NCBI GenBank assembly: GCA_020637365.1
Contig: JACJWE010000002.1
Coordinates: 620,001-684,000 of the forward strand
Origin: Acidimicrobiia bacterium
Lineage (GTDB): Bacteria; Actinomycetota; Acidimicrobiia; IMCC26256; JAGNEX01
Reading direction: 5' to 3'
Length of the DNA: 64,000 nt
The stretch's first letter is position 1; the number at the start of each line of letters is the position of its first letter. Position numbers and translations under genes: made by a program. Shown here piece after piece: positions 17,322-26,600 of this stretch. The notes beneath the pieces are model-generated. The model saw nothing but the letters and a program-made list of their open reading frames with translations, was not told the DNA's origin and searched no databases.

Positions 17322-17633
17322 TCAGGACGTGACGGTTTCTTCGGGGCGTGGGTGCTTGCGGGGACGGCCACGCGGACGTTTGCGGGCGATGATCTTGCCG
17401 TTGACGATGATCTGTCCACCCCACACACCCCACGGTTCGTTGCGCGACAGGGCGGCATTGAGACATGGCTCTGTAACGGGGCATTCTGCGCAAACAGACT
17501 TGGCCATGGCGATATCTTCGATGCGGTCCGAGAAGAACAGCTCTGTCATCGAACCCGATGTGTCCGCGCAGACGGCGAAATCCATCCAGGCCGGGCGCTT
17601 CTCGGCGAGTCGTATCGTCTTTGTCCGTGCCAT
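17322..17633 (-). CDS. WhiB family iron-sulfur transcriptional regulator with AT-hook tail
   Basis: WhiB-like proteins are actinobacterial [4Fe-4S] transcription factors that often bind the primary sigma factor. With the start at ATG 17633 the product has 103 residues. The four cluster ligands are C22, C48, C51 and C57 (CAECPV..PC), followed by the GVWGG turn at 69-73. The basic C-terminus KRPRGRPRKHPRP (about 85-97) contains a GRP core like an AT-hook. In-frame ATGs at 17657 and 17705 would lengthen it but add no family sequence. The downstream targets cannot be told. It is transcribed away from the long spacer at 17634-18209. Confidence 0.92.
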   Translation of the reverse strand: MARTKTIRLAEKRPAWMDFAVCADTSGSMTELFFSDRIEDIAMAKSVCAECPVTEPCLNAALSRNEPWGVWGGQIIVNGKIIARKRPRGRPRKHPRPEETVTS

Positions 17634-17953
17634 CAGTGGTGTCCCATGTCTCCGAAGCATGATCTGCTTCACGTCAATCAGTACCGACGTTGGCCTGTGG
17701 CTCAACCGTCAAGTGATTTATCGGATGATGCGAGCGTGAAACTTGAGCGAGACGTCGACAACATTTGGCAAATGTTGAAGTTGGTGTCCGCCTCGCTCCG
17801 CGCCATTCGACCACTCTCACAGCGACGGTGAGTGAAGAACCATCACGCTGCGTAGAGACGAAAGTAGCGCGGAGAAGTCGCGAAGTTACCATGCGTGGGC
17901 AATAATTGAGGCTGACCTGCAGTGACACAATTCACTTTGCCTGATGTTGCACA

Positions 17954-17967
17954 TGTGATTCATCACA
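17954..17967. promoter_or_regulatory. Palindrome TGTGAT-TC-ATCACA
   Basis: Perfect 6-base arms around TC. The half-sites resemble CRP-type TGTGA/TCACA, but the central spacing is 4 rather than 6, so assignment to a CRP/GlxR protein is doubtful. It lies about 320 bases upstream of the WhiB start. Confidence 0.4.
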
Positions 17968-18055
17968 AACAGGGAACGTGACGCGCTCGGTGGTCAGACT
18001 GGAGGGAGCTCCACATGGCGGCCGCTCGTTACGGCCGACCAATGACATGACGCAA

Positions 18056-18070
18056 CGAACGTGACGTTCG
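18056..18070. promoter_or_regulatory. Palindrome CGAACGT-G-ACGTTCG
   Basis: A perfect 15-base palindrome with a central G, about 420 bases upstream of the WhiB start. It resembles a LexA box (GAAC-N4-GTTC) but has N5 spacing, so LexA binding is not supported. Confidence 0.4.
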
Positions 18071-18209
18071 ACGCGCGATCTGCGTGACGAATGAGCCAGA
18101 CACTCAGTGCCATGTGGTTTGAAACGCTGAGGAAATGGGCGAGCGCACTTCTATGTGACGGCAGAACAGCCCTACGGGTGAGCGTTCGCTGTGCGCCCGG
18201 GCTCGTCGG

Positions 18210-20165
18210 CTACTTGGTGTTCGAGCGCCGAGCGGTCGTCTTCTTGGCCGCGGCTGGCGACGACTTGGTGCTGGTTCGCTTGGACGCCGCCGGTTTTGAC
18301 GAACTCTCAGAAGCGGCGGACCGCTTGGATGGCGTCTTCTCCACTGGTTGCGTTGGAGTTGTTGTCGCGGCGGAACGCGTCGTTGCAGCCGACTTCGCAG
18401 TCCCTGACCGTTTGGATGGCGTCGTGGTGGTTCGTTTCGCGGGGGTGCCGGTGGACTTGGTTGTGGTGGTTCGTTTCGGCGGGGTGCCGGTCGACTTGGT
18501 GGTGGTTCGTTTCGCCCGGGTGGCTGGCTTCGTTGTCGTCGATCGTTTGGCTGACGCCGTCGTCGGCGCTGGCTTCGTTGGCTTCGGTGTCGCTTGGAGC
18601 TTGACCGGTTCACCCGAAACCCGTGCTGCCTTTGCGAGCGCCGCGGCATCGACCGAAGTCACACCTTCACTGGCGATGTCGGGTACCTCGATCGACGTCA
18701 TGCCCATCACGTCAGGACGAGTGGCGGTCGCAGAGTTCCGCTTGCGCTGAGCGGGGCGTCCCGGTGCAGATGCTTCCGCTGCCACTCGGAGTTCTTCTAA
18801 TTCCATCGCCATGCCCTGCGCCAAGACGTGAAGATCCGGCGTCAGTTCGCGACAGCCGACGATCCCGAAATCCATGCGGTCTTGATAGGACATGACCGTG
18901 ATGTTCAGCCCGGCACCCTCGGCGATCGGGCCCAGCGGAAACAGTGCATCGATCGACATTCCAGCCATGTAGAGGCGGAACGGTGGACCTGGCACGTTCG
19001 AGATCGTCACGTTGTACAAAGGCCGATGCTTATTGGCCAAACCGAGCGAGGTGTAGAGGCGAGCTGCACGAGCGAAGACGGCGGGGGATGCCGACTGTGC
19101 CCAGTCCATCAAGAAGTTTGCACCAACGGCATGATGCTGCTCTTTGGCGACGGACATCTGTTCGTTGACCGCCATCAGCCGTTCGACGGGATCGGCGATA
19201 TCGGTGGAGAGCGATGTGAACATGGCCGAAATCCGATTGCCGAGGGCGCCTGACTCATCGGCTGAGCGGACCGAAATCGGCACCGAAGCAATCAATGGTC
19301 GGTCCGGGATTTCATCGATGTGGCGCAGGTAGTGCCGCAAGCCGCCAGCGCAGACCGACATGACCACATCGTTGACCGTGGTACCAAAGGTCGACTTGAT
19401 GAACTTCACCGTGTCGAGGGGCATCTGCATGTACTCGAACAGCCGGTGTGGGGTCAGCGCTGCATTGAACGGTGTGCGCGGAGCCTGAAACAGCGGAGGG
19501 GTGCCCACACCGTCGCCATTGTCATGCTGCATCGCTCGAAAGCTGCTGACCGTGGTGCGCGCCACCTTGGCCAGCCGCCAGGGCTGCTGAACAAACGCAC
19601 CGATGGAGCGGAGGGTGAGCATTGTTTCCGACGGCGCACGCTGAGGCCGCCACACGTCGTTTGGTTGGTTCGGAGGGTTGCTCGGCGAGGGCTCAAGGTC
19701 GAGCATATGAACCATGAGTTCCGCGCCCGACACGCCGTCGATGGCGGCGTGATGCACCTTTGAAATCAGCGCGCACCGGTCACCCTTTACCCCCTCGACA
19801 AACCACATCTCCCAAAGTGGCCGACTTCGGTCCAGCGGCCGACCGAAGAGCCGCGCTGCGAGCGCTGCAAGTTCTTTGTGTCCACCGGGCGAGGGTAGGG
19901 CGACGTGGCGGAGGTGAGAATCGAGATGAAAGTCTGGGTCGTCGATCCAGACGGGATGGTCCAAGTTGAGGGGCACATCCATGAGGCGCCGACGGAACGG
20001 GGGCACGAGGTGGATCCTCTGCCCGATCATCTCGCGAATCGCGGCAAAAGCCTCCTTGCCGCTCATGTCGCCGGGGTCCAGGATCAGCACCGACGATACG
20101 TGCATGTGGTTGGTGGGCGTCTCAAGAACTGCGAACGCGGAATCGATGCCGGTCAGTCGTTGCAT
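18210..20165 (-). CDS. WS/DGAT family O-acyltransferase with histone H1-like C-terminal tail
   Basis: Enzymes of this family esterify acyl-CoA to long-chain alcohols or diacylglycerol, making storage wax esters or triacylglycerol. The product has 651 residues from ATG 20165 (GAAAGG upstream; a TTG at 20192 is possible). The N-terminal ~460 residues match the family: MQRLTGIDSAFAVLETP, the catalytic HHAAIDG near 137, and a C-terminal condensation-type domain with SNVPGPP. Beyond that lies a roughly 185-residue tail of Lys, Ala, Thr, Ser and Pro (for example KRTTTKSTGTPPKRTTTT, AAAKKTTARR) resembling histone H1 or HU-type tails, which normal WS/DGAT proteins of about 460 residues lack. The tail is encoded by tandem repeats at 18427-18515. 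It could bind DNA, RNA or the granule surface; this is inference. Confidence 0.9.
   Translation of the reverse strand: MQRLTGIDSAFAVLETPTNHMHVSSVLILDPGDMSGKEAFAAIREMIGQRIHLVPPFRRRLMDVPLNLDHPVWIDDPDFHLDSHLRHVALPSPGGHKELAALAARLFGRPLDRSRPLWEMWFVEGVKGDRCALISKVHHAAIDGVSGAELMVHMLDLEPSPSNPPNQPNDVWRPQRAPSETMLTLRSIGAFVQQPWRLAKVARTTVSSFRAMQHDNGDGVGTPPLFQAPRTPFNAALTPHRLFEYMQMPLDTVKFIKSTFGTTVNDVVMSVCAGGLRHYLRHIDEIPDRPLIASVPISVRSADESGALGNRISAMFTSLSTDIADPVERLMAVNEQMSVAKEQHHAVGANFLMDWAQSASPAVFARAARLYTSLGLANKHRPLYNVTISNVPGPPFRLYMAGMSIDALFPLGPIAEGAGLNITVMSYQDRMDFGIVGCRELTPDLHVLAQGMAMELEELRVAAEASAPGRPAQRKRNSATATRPDVMGMTSIEVPDIASEGVTSVDAAALAKAARVSGEPVKLQATPKPTKPAPTTASAKRSTTTKPATRAKRTTTKSTGTPPKRTTTTKSTGTPAKRTTTTPSKRSGTAKSAATTRSAATTTPTQPVEKTPSKRSAASESSSKPAASKRTSTKSSPAAAKKTTARRSNTK
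18427..18515. repeat. Intragenic tandem repeat (39/36-bp units)
   Basis: GTGGTTCGTTTCG recurs at 18427, 18466 and 18502, each followed by a conserved GGGGTGCCGGT..GACTTGGT segment. On the coding strand this writes KRTTT(T)KSTGTP repeats. Units of 39 and 36 bp keep frame, so tail length can vary without disrupting the enzyme. Confidence 0.85.
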
Positions 20166-20305
20166 GATGATGTGGCCTTTCGCTTTCGCCAAAGGCCAAG
20201 GTTAGCGATATGAGGCGGCTAGTGTCCTCGGCCCTGGGATTGCGTTGTTCAGACACGCTGTCGACAGCCGCGCTGGTCCGACAGGGACCCCCACCACCAG
20301 GGGCG

Positions 20306-21199
20306 TTAACGCTTACCGCGCCGAGAGCGATGCGAACGTTTCTGGGACTCCGCAGCTCCCGCGTCTGCTTGAGGTTCCCACTTGAATCCGAAGATGACGC
20401 CCGCCAGCCCGATAAGGCCCCATATTGCCAGCGCACCGAGATGACCCCATTGGATGCCGGGTGCCGCGGTCTGAGGCAAATAGGTCGGAACCAATGCTTC
20501 GACCAGATGGCGCAACGGAAACAGCGACGCCACCCAACCCACGCCGCGGGGGACATCGCTGACCGGCATGAACGCGGTGGTCAACATCACAAGCGTCGTC
20601 GCGTTGGTCAACGGAGGGGCCGCCGTTTCTGACGGAATCCACGCGGTTTGGGCAACTCCTAGAGCAGCAAATGCGGCAGCACCCACCGCGATGGTGAGGA
20701 TGCCAGCGGGGATGAGGCGCCACTCGATATCGACGCCGAAAAACAGGGTGCCCACGACCAACATGACGAAACAGAGCGCGTAGGCCACGACCAGTGAGCT
20801 ACCGACGTGACCAGCGACGTATGCCCATTTCGGCAGCGGGGTGCCTTGAACGCGCCGCAAGATGCCCCGTTCGCGCGTCACCGTCACCCGCATTGCCAAA
20901 GCGGTCAGCGTCGCTCCCATCACAGCGAACGCTATGAACGCAGGGGTTGCGCGCTGCTGGTAACGAGACGGCTCGAACTCTTCGAGGAAGTTCTTGCCGC
21001 CCGGCTCGAAAACGAGGACACCGATGAAGATGACCAGCGGAAAGATGACGGTGAAAAAGGCTGCGGCTGGGTTCCTCATGAAGATCCGCAGCTGGTACCG
21101 AGCCTGGTTAACAATCAGATGTGGTACCGATGGCCACTTGCCCTTCATCGGCGTTGGCGAATCGGGTTCGAGGGCACCTGGAGTTTTGGTAGTGGTCAA
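20306..21199 (-). CDS. ABC-2 type exporter permease
   Basis: A 297-residue membrane subunit of an ABC exporter. After a polar N-terminus of about 25 residues and an amphipathic stretch (LIVNQARYQLRIFMRNPAAAFF, typical of ABC-2/DrrB proteins) there are about six spans, with the family-typical RERGILRRVQGTPLPKW cytoplasmic loop near residue 112. The C-terminus is basic (KRSHRSRRGKR). The start overlaps the ATPase stop by 4 bases. Likely substrates of this group are lipids, polyketides or drugs; none can be chosen here. Confidence 0.88.
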   Translation of the reverse strand: MTTTKTPGALEPDSPTPMKGKWPSVPHLIVNQARYQLRIFMRNPAAAFFTVIFPLVIFIGVLVFEPGGKNFLEEFEPSRYQQRATPAFIAFAVMGATLTALAMRVTVTRERGILRRVQGTPLPKWAYVAGHVGSSLVVAYALCFVMLVVGTLFFGVDIEWRLIPAGILTIAVGAAAFAALGVAQTAWIPSETAAPPLTNATTLVMLTTAFMPVSDVPRGVGWVASLFPLRHLVEALVPTYLPQTAAPGIQWGHLGALAIWGLIGLAGVIFGFKWEPQADAGAAESQKRSHRSRRGKR

Positions 21200-22125
21200 C
21201 GTTTCGCTCCCTCTGATGCAGGCTCAGGTGGCGTTGACCCGACGAGATCCAAATAGATCTCCTCGAGACTGGGGCGTCGCACGATCAGGTCTTCCAGCTC
21301 GACATCAGCGTCAAGCGCCCAGCGCGTGAGGTCGTGAAGTGTTGCTGTGGTTTCACGAGTTTCGATGCGCCACGACCCATCAGCAAGCTGGTGTACACCA
21401 AGCCCGGTCGGTGGGACGACCGCACCATCGAGGCGGAATGTGATCCGCACCCGGTCGGTGTGAGGACCGACGAGTTGTGACGGCGTCCCTTCGGCCAACA
21501 CGCGCCCGTCTGAAATGACCACGATCCGATCGGCGAGAAACTCCGCCTCGTCCATGTAGTGAGTCGTCAAGAGGACGGTTTTGCCCAGCGTTCCGAGGTC
21601 GCTAATCAGCTGCCACGCTTGGCGCCGAGCGCTGGGGTCAAAACCCGTCGTCGGCTCGTCGAGGAACAACAGGTCGGGGTTGCCGACCAAGGCTAATGCG
21701 AGGTCGAGGCGACGTTGCTGCCCACCTGAGAGCCGACCCGATCGGCGGTCGGCGACCGAGGTCAGGCCGACCAGTTCAAGCACTTCGTCGACCGGGCGGG
21801 GATCGGGATACCAGCTGCCGAACATCGCAACACATTCACGCGGTGTCAGCTCGGGGTCGGTCCGCGAATCTTGGAGGACGATACCGAGCCTGGCACGCAT
21901 CTGGCGATCACGTTTGGCAGGGTCAAAACCCAAGACACGAACCGTTCCACCCGTCGCCTTCCGGTGCCCCTCGAGGATCTCGATCGTGGTGGTCTTGCCA
22001 GCACCGTTTGGTCCGAGAAGGGCGAGAACCTCGCCTTGTTGGACGGTAAAACTCACATCGGCAACGGCGGTGACCTCGCCGTATGTCTTTGAGATGTGTT
22101 GGATTTCGATAGCGGGCACTGTCAT
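21196..22125 (-). CDS. ABC-2 type exporter ATP-binding protein (DrrA-like)
   Basis: A 309-residue ATPase that energises the adjacent permease. Walker A GPNGAGKTTT is at about 38-47, then the Q-loop GIVLQDSRTDPELTPRE, signature RLSGGQQRRLDLALAL, Walker B LLFLDEPTTGFDP and switch LLTTHYMDEAEFLADR. A C-terminal accessory region (about 225-309) is normal for DrrA-type ATPases. The ATG at 22125 shares a base with the stop of the upstream membrane-protein gene (TAATG), so the three genes form one unit. Confidence 0.9.
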   Translation of the reverse strand: MTVPAIEIQHISKTYGEVTAVADVSFTVQQGEVLALLGPNGAGKTTTIEILEGHRKATGGTVRVLGFDPAKRDRQMRARLGIVLQDSRTDPELTPRECVAMFGSWYPDPRPVDEVLELVGLTSVADRRSGRLSGGQQRRLDLALALVGNPDLLFLDEPTTGFDPSARRQAWQLISDLGTLGKTVLLTTHYMDEAEFLADRIVVISDGRVLAEGTPSQLVGPHTDRVRITFRLDGAVVPPTGLGVHQLADGSWRIETRETTATLHDLTRWALDADVELEDLIVRRPSLEEIYLDLVGSTPPEPASEGAKR

Positions 22126-22946
22126 TATCGCCTCACATCACCGGAGAACCCAGACAGTCCCAGACCGAGGGCAGCTGCGGCTAATCCGGCGGCCGCCATC
22201 ATCCAGGATTGAGCGACCAGGGATGAGAACAGCACGTCCCAGGCTGAGTGTGCAGCGTCTCGGTACTGTTCGACGGTAATCGAATCGACGGTTGCCGAAC
22301 GCGTGAGGCTGAGCGCGACGAGGGTGAGAATCCCGCAGGTCACGGCACTAAGTCCAAACGCCACCAGAACCTGCGGGGGCCTCTTGGCGAGGATGCCAGC
22401 CACCACAAAACAGCCGAGACTGATCAATATCGATGCCGCCGATGCCGGTCCGGCAAGGTTGTCGAACTTCCATACCGGCGGGATCTGGTCCCGATCTGCC
22501 AGGACGAGAACACCCACCGATCCAGGATCGGGAAGCACCTCCGCTGCCTGGGGCGATAATGCACGGATTCGATCGAACGTCGCGGTGACCTCGGGAGCAA
22601 GGTTCAAGACGAGCTGGGCGAGATCGTCGTCCATCATCGTGGTGTATGAGGTCTCGACAGCGAGACGAAATGTGCTGGCAAATGCGGACGACGCAATGAT
22701 TTCGTCGGTAGCCGATTCAATTTCGTCGTCGTACTTGACGAGATCTGGACGGTCGGAGATGACCTGCTGGGTCAGAGCGAAAGCCAGACCGTCGGCCACG
22801 GGTTGTCGTTCCAACATTTCCGAGGCCAAACGACCGACCTTGTCGGCGCTTGAAAAGTCATTGTTCAGCCAAAACAGGGGCCCGGCGGCGAACATGCTGA
22901 TGAAACCAAGCAGCAGAAACAGCCCCACGAGGGCGCGGCGAAGCAT
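22125..22946 (-). CDS. Membrane protein of unknown function, first gene of the ABC-2 unit
   Basis: A 273-residue protein I cannot assign to a family. One N-terminal membrane segment (about 5-27, ALVGLFLLLGFISMFAAGPLFWL) is followed by a large, probably extracytoplasmic helical domain (about 30-165, rich in Asp and Glu), then three spans (about 168-187, 193-213 and 245-265). This resembles membrane-anchored sensor or accessory subunits. It is co-transcribed with the exporter ATPase and permease (one-base overlap), so an accessory role in that exporter is plausible. Confidence 0.75.
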   Translation of the reverse strand: MLRRALVGLFLLLGFISMFAAGPLFWLNNDFSSADKVGRLASEMLERQPVADGLAFALTQQVISDRPDLVKYDDEIESATDEIIASSAFASTFRLAVETSYTTMMDDDLAQLVLNLAPEVTATFDRIRALSPQAAEVLPDPGSVGVLVLADRDQIPPVWKFDNLAGPASAASILISLGCFVVAGILAKRPPQVLVAFGLSAVTCGILTLVALSLTRSATVDSITVEQYRDAAHSAWDVLFSSLVAQSWMMAAAGLAAAALGLGLSGFSGDVRR

Positions 22947-22982
22947 TGCTGCATTGTTGTCCGCCGAAACTCTTCAGACGAG

Positions 22983-23375
22983 TCAGGCGCTAACGGTACG
23001 CATATCTTGACCGCTCCAAAATGCCTTCATGGAGGAGATCAGGCCGTCGTCGGTGATCTCGAAAACGTCGATCGGGGTCAGCTCGATCGTGGTGTCACCG
23101 ATCACACTTGCCACGGTAAACATGAAGGCGATCGATGTTCCGCTGACGCGAATAGATTCGGCGTGTGCAGACATGTTGAGCGAGTCCGCCAAGGCGAGCG
23201 ATCCGTCGAAGAACGCACCGATCGCCTCCGCACCCACATGAATCGGTGATCCAACCGGGTCTTCAACGGTTGCGTTGGGAGCGAACAGCGAGAGATAGCC
23301 GTCGCGGTTGCGGGTATTCCACGCGTCGATAGATGCGTCGACGATCGACTTGGCGGTGTCGGTGGTCAGAGCCAT
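22983..23375 (-). CDS. NTF2-like / SnoaL-type protein (ketosteroid isomerase-like fold)
   Basis: A 130-residue small alpha+beta protein. The N-terminal helix (TAKSIVDASIDAWNTRNRDGYLSLF) followed by APNATVEDPVGSPIHVG is the standard NTF2/SnoaL opening, with an Asp where ketosteroid isomerases keep a catalytic acid. Strands IAFMFTVASVIGD and TPIDVFEITDDGLISSMKAFW complete the cone. The fold serves isomerases, cyclases and non-enzymes, so no reaction is assigned. It lies 36 bases upstream of the ABC-2 unit on the same strand. Confidence 0.8.
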   Translation of the reverse strand: MALTTDTAKSIVDASIDAWNTRNRDGYLSLFAPNATVEDPVGSPIHVGAEAIGAFFDGSLALADSLNMSAHAESIRVSGTSIAFMFTVASVIGDTTIELTPIDVFEITDDGLISSMKAFWSGQDMRTVSA

Positions 23376-23615
23376 ATGTTCCCCAGTTCGTGCGTGACTT
23401 CAGCACTGTGGCGGATCGCCGGTGCCCGTCCGATCTTCTACCAGGTGTCATACCCTTCCGCTAGACAGGTTGAACGTTGCGCTCGGTGAAGCGCCCCCGT
23501 CAGTCAACACGCCGTTCACCGTCGCGCGCTTCACCGTCACCGTACGGCGGAGCGCCGCGGTGATGTCGCGGGGTGCTGAGCATGTCGAATTCCATGAAGG
23601 CTGTGGTTCTCAACC

Positions 23616-26600
23616 ATGAACGAGATTAGATGCGGACATTGCGGTGGCGCCCATGCGTCTGTAGCCGAGATTCGGCAGTGCTCATCGACGTCATCTGCGG
23701 TGAGCGACGCGCGCGCTGACCACGACGAGCCGCCACACGACACCGACGCGGACGCTGCTGTTGCAGGTCGCGTCAGCGCCCGCGGTGGTGCTGAGCGGTC
23801 CGCGCAGCGTGCCGTCCCCACGGGGCGCCCAGCGGGCGCCGTGAGCGGACGATCGGGCTCTCAGCCCTCCATGTCTGGGGTGTTCGATGTGCGCCCGACA
23901 TCGGGAGCGGTCATCGCGACGAGCTCTGAGGATCCTTGGCGCTGGGCGGGTCCTGATGAACTTGGCCGGGGCGTCATCCTCCGGTCCGATCAAGATGTGC
24001 CAGAACCTTGGGTTGATGCCCCCGTCGTGGAGCTTCCCGCAGCGTTTGACAAGGGCTTGGCTCGCGCCGTCGCCGATCTTCAGGTGGCTTGGAGCACCCG
24101 GCAACGGATCGTCGTGCGTCTGGCCGAGGACTCGGTCATCGATGGACAGCTTGCCAGCGGGGGTGAGGTCATGACCGTCGAGCCGTGGACGATGGCGCCG
24201 ACGTTCACGTTTGCGCGAGACCAGCTGGCATTTCTCTTGAGCGCGAATCTGGTCGACGGGCGAGATGGCCGCTTTACGTGGCGGTGGGCGGCTCTGGCCA
24301 TCGATCTCGGCGCAACGCTCGACGGAACCGAACCCGGCCGACGAGAACCTTCCACACATCGACCTGGTACCGCCAGCGGCGCGGCCGACCAGAGCGAGGG
24401 TGGTGACGTCACCGTGGCGGGGGTAGGCCGGGTGTGGTGCGACGGGGGACCGTTTCATCCCACCCCGGTCGAGGACATACCCGTGCTGGGCTGGCAGAAC
24501 ATCGAACGCTCTGCGCTGAAACCGTGGGGTTCAAACGCGTCGCCGGGTGATGGGGCAGGTCGGTCCGGCAGCGCTCAAGCCCCAGAACCGGGCGCGATGC
24601 TTGCGCCCGATCAACTTGCTGCGGTGACCCATAGCGGTGGTGCCACCCGGATAGTCGCTCCAGCTGGGTCGGGCAAAACCCGGGTCCTCACCGAACGCCT
24701 CCGACAGCTCGCCGACGTCTGGGGCTATCCCTCAGCGTCGTTGACGGTTGTCGCGTTCAACCGACGTGCCCGCGATGAACTGGTTGAACGGACCACCGGT
24801 CTCGCAGCGATGCATATCCGTACTCTCAACAGTTTGGGCTTGGCAATCGTCGCGGGCGATCGACCGTTCACCGTCGGCGAGCGCGGTCCCCGGCCCAGGA
24901 TGCTGAGCGAGCGAGACCAGCGGGCACTTCTCGATGAACTGGTCGGATTCAAGCGATCGCTCAGTCAAGACCCGGCCGCGCCATGGTTAGAGGCGCTCCG
25001 TGCGGTACGACTGGGTCTCATCAACCCAGAACAGGTCGAAGAGGAGTTCGGGGGAGATGTTGACGGTCTGACCGATGTGTTTCCTCGCTATCGCGACCGG
25101 CTCAAGGCGATGAATGCGCTCGACTTCGACGAGCAGATCTATGGCGCCGTCGAAATTCTGATGACCGATCCCGACAGACGACGCCGAGCCCAGCAGGCGA
25201 TGCGCATGGTGCTCGTCGACGAGTTCCAAGACCTCACGCCCGCTCATGTGCTGCTGATCCGTCTGTGTGCTGCACCCGGTTTTGATGTGTTCGGAGTGGG
25301 CGATGATGACCAGACGATCTATGGCTATAACGGGGCCGACCCGAAATGGTTAATCCACTTTGACCAGGTCGCTCCCGGCGCGGCGTCCCGGGCGCTGACG
25401 GTGAACTATCGGTGTCCACCGGGCGTGGTCGACGCGGCGCGGTCGCTGCTCACTTATAACGAGCACCGAGTGGACAAAGAAATTTTTGCCACTCCCGGAC
25501 GGACCGGGAATGAACTCGATGTGGCTGTGCTTGCGGTCGACGACGAAACAGCCGCCACGGTGGATGCAGTGGTCGAACAATTGACCGAACGTGATCCTGG
25601 CGATGTTGCGGTGCTGACCCGGGTCAACGTGACTCTCGCGGCCGTCCAGGTCGCGCTCAGCGTCGCAGGTGTGCCCGTGGTCAACACCGTCGATTCAGCG
25701 GTCCTCAACCGAACCGGTCTGCGGGCCGCTTTGGCGTGGTTGCGGTTAGGGCTCTACCCCGACCAGCTCGATGCCCGGCTGATCGCCGACGCGGCGCGTC
25801 GTCCGTCTAGAGCGTTGTCACCCAAAGTGGTTGAGTGGATGGGGGAACAACGATCGGTGTCGGGTCTGGCGCGACTGGCGGGCCGCCTCGATGACAAGTC
25901 AGCCGACAAGGTCAAAGGATTCTGCTCGGACCTCGAAGGGCTCGTCGCTGTGTGTCGAGCTGGCTCCGCGTCGGCAGCCATCGGTCACATTCGCGAAGAC
26001 ATAGGGCTGGGCAGCGCTCTCACGAGCTTGGATCTCAGCCGCCGAGCAGTCGAACGGGCCAGCCATGCCGATGATCTCGACGCGTTGCTGGCGTTGGCCA
26101 GACTTCATGAGGACCCCGACGACTTCGCCACGTGGCTACGGCAATCGCTTGATGCACCCGGTGTACCGATCGGGTCAGGTGTTGTCCTGTCAACGATTCA
26201 CAAGGTCAAGGGACAACAGTGGCCGCACGTGATCGTCCACGGTGTCGACATCGGCCGGTTTCCCCACGCTTTGGCAGAAGACATCGAAGAGGAACGGCGC
26301 GTCTTTCATGTTGCGATGACACGGGCGAGTGAGCGCCTGACCGTCGTTGCGGATCGCGATCTAGCGTCGCCCTTCATCGCCGAGATGCGAGGCGAACGGC
26401 CGCGCCGCAAACTCGGATCGTCGCGCCCGACTCAGCCACCTTCGGCGAGTGGCGGTCGCTCGCGCGGCACAACGGGCACCGGTGTCAGGGTTTCGCCGGC
26501 AGGAACCAGCAAGCGACGCCGCTCTCAAAGCAAAGGTACGTCCCAACCCGTCTGGTATCCGATCCTTGGCGCAGAGGTCCACCACGGCGGGCATCGCGGC

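Larger units (their letters stand above)
17634..18209. other. Long intergenic region upstream of whiB with two palindromes
   Basis: 576 bases without a convincing gene between the WhiB start and the WS/DGAT stop codon, both on the minus strand. It holds two small operator-like palindromes at 17954-17967 and 18056-18070. A long regulatory leader for the WhiB gene is the simplest reading. Confidence 0.6.

Noticed and set aside
18056..18070. LexA (SOS) box
   Set aside because: GAAC and GTTC are separated by five bases, not four, and no damage-response gene is next to it.
18427..18515. CRISPR-like array
   Set aside because: The repeats are contiguous, coding, of unequal 39/36-bp period and have no unique spacers; no cas gene is in the window.
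18091..18750. Plus-strand open frame with Val-rich repeats opposite the WS/DGAT tail
   Set aside because: The repeats come from the Lys/Thr tail read backwards; the sense frame belongs to an intact enzyme.
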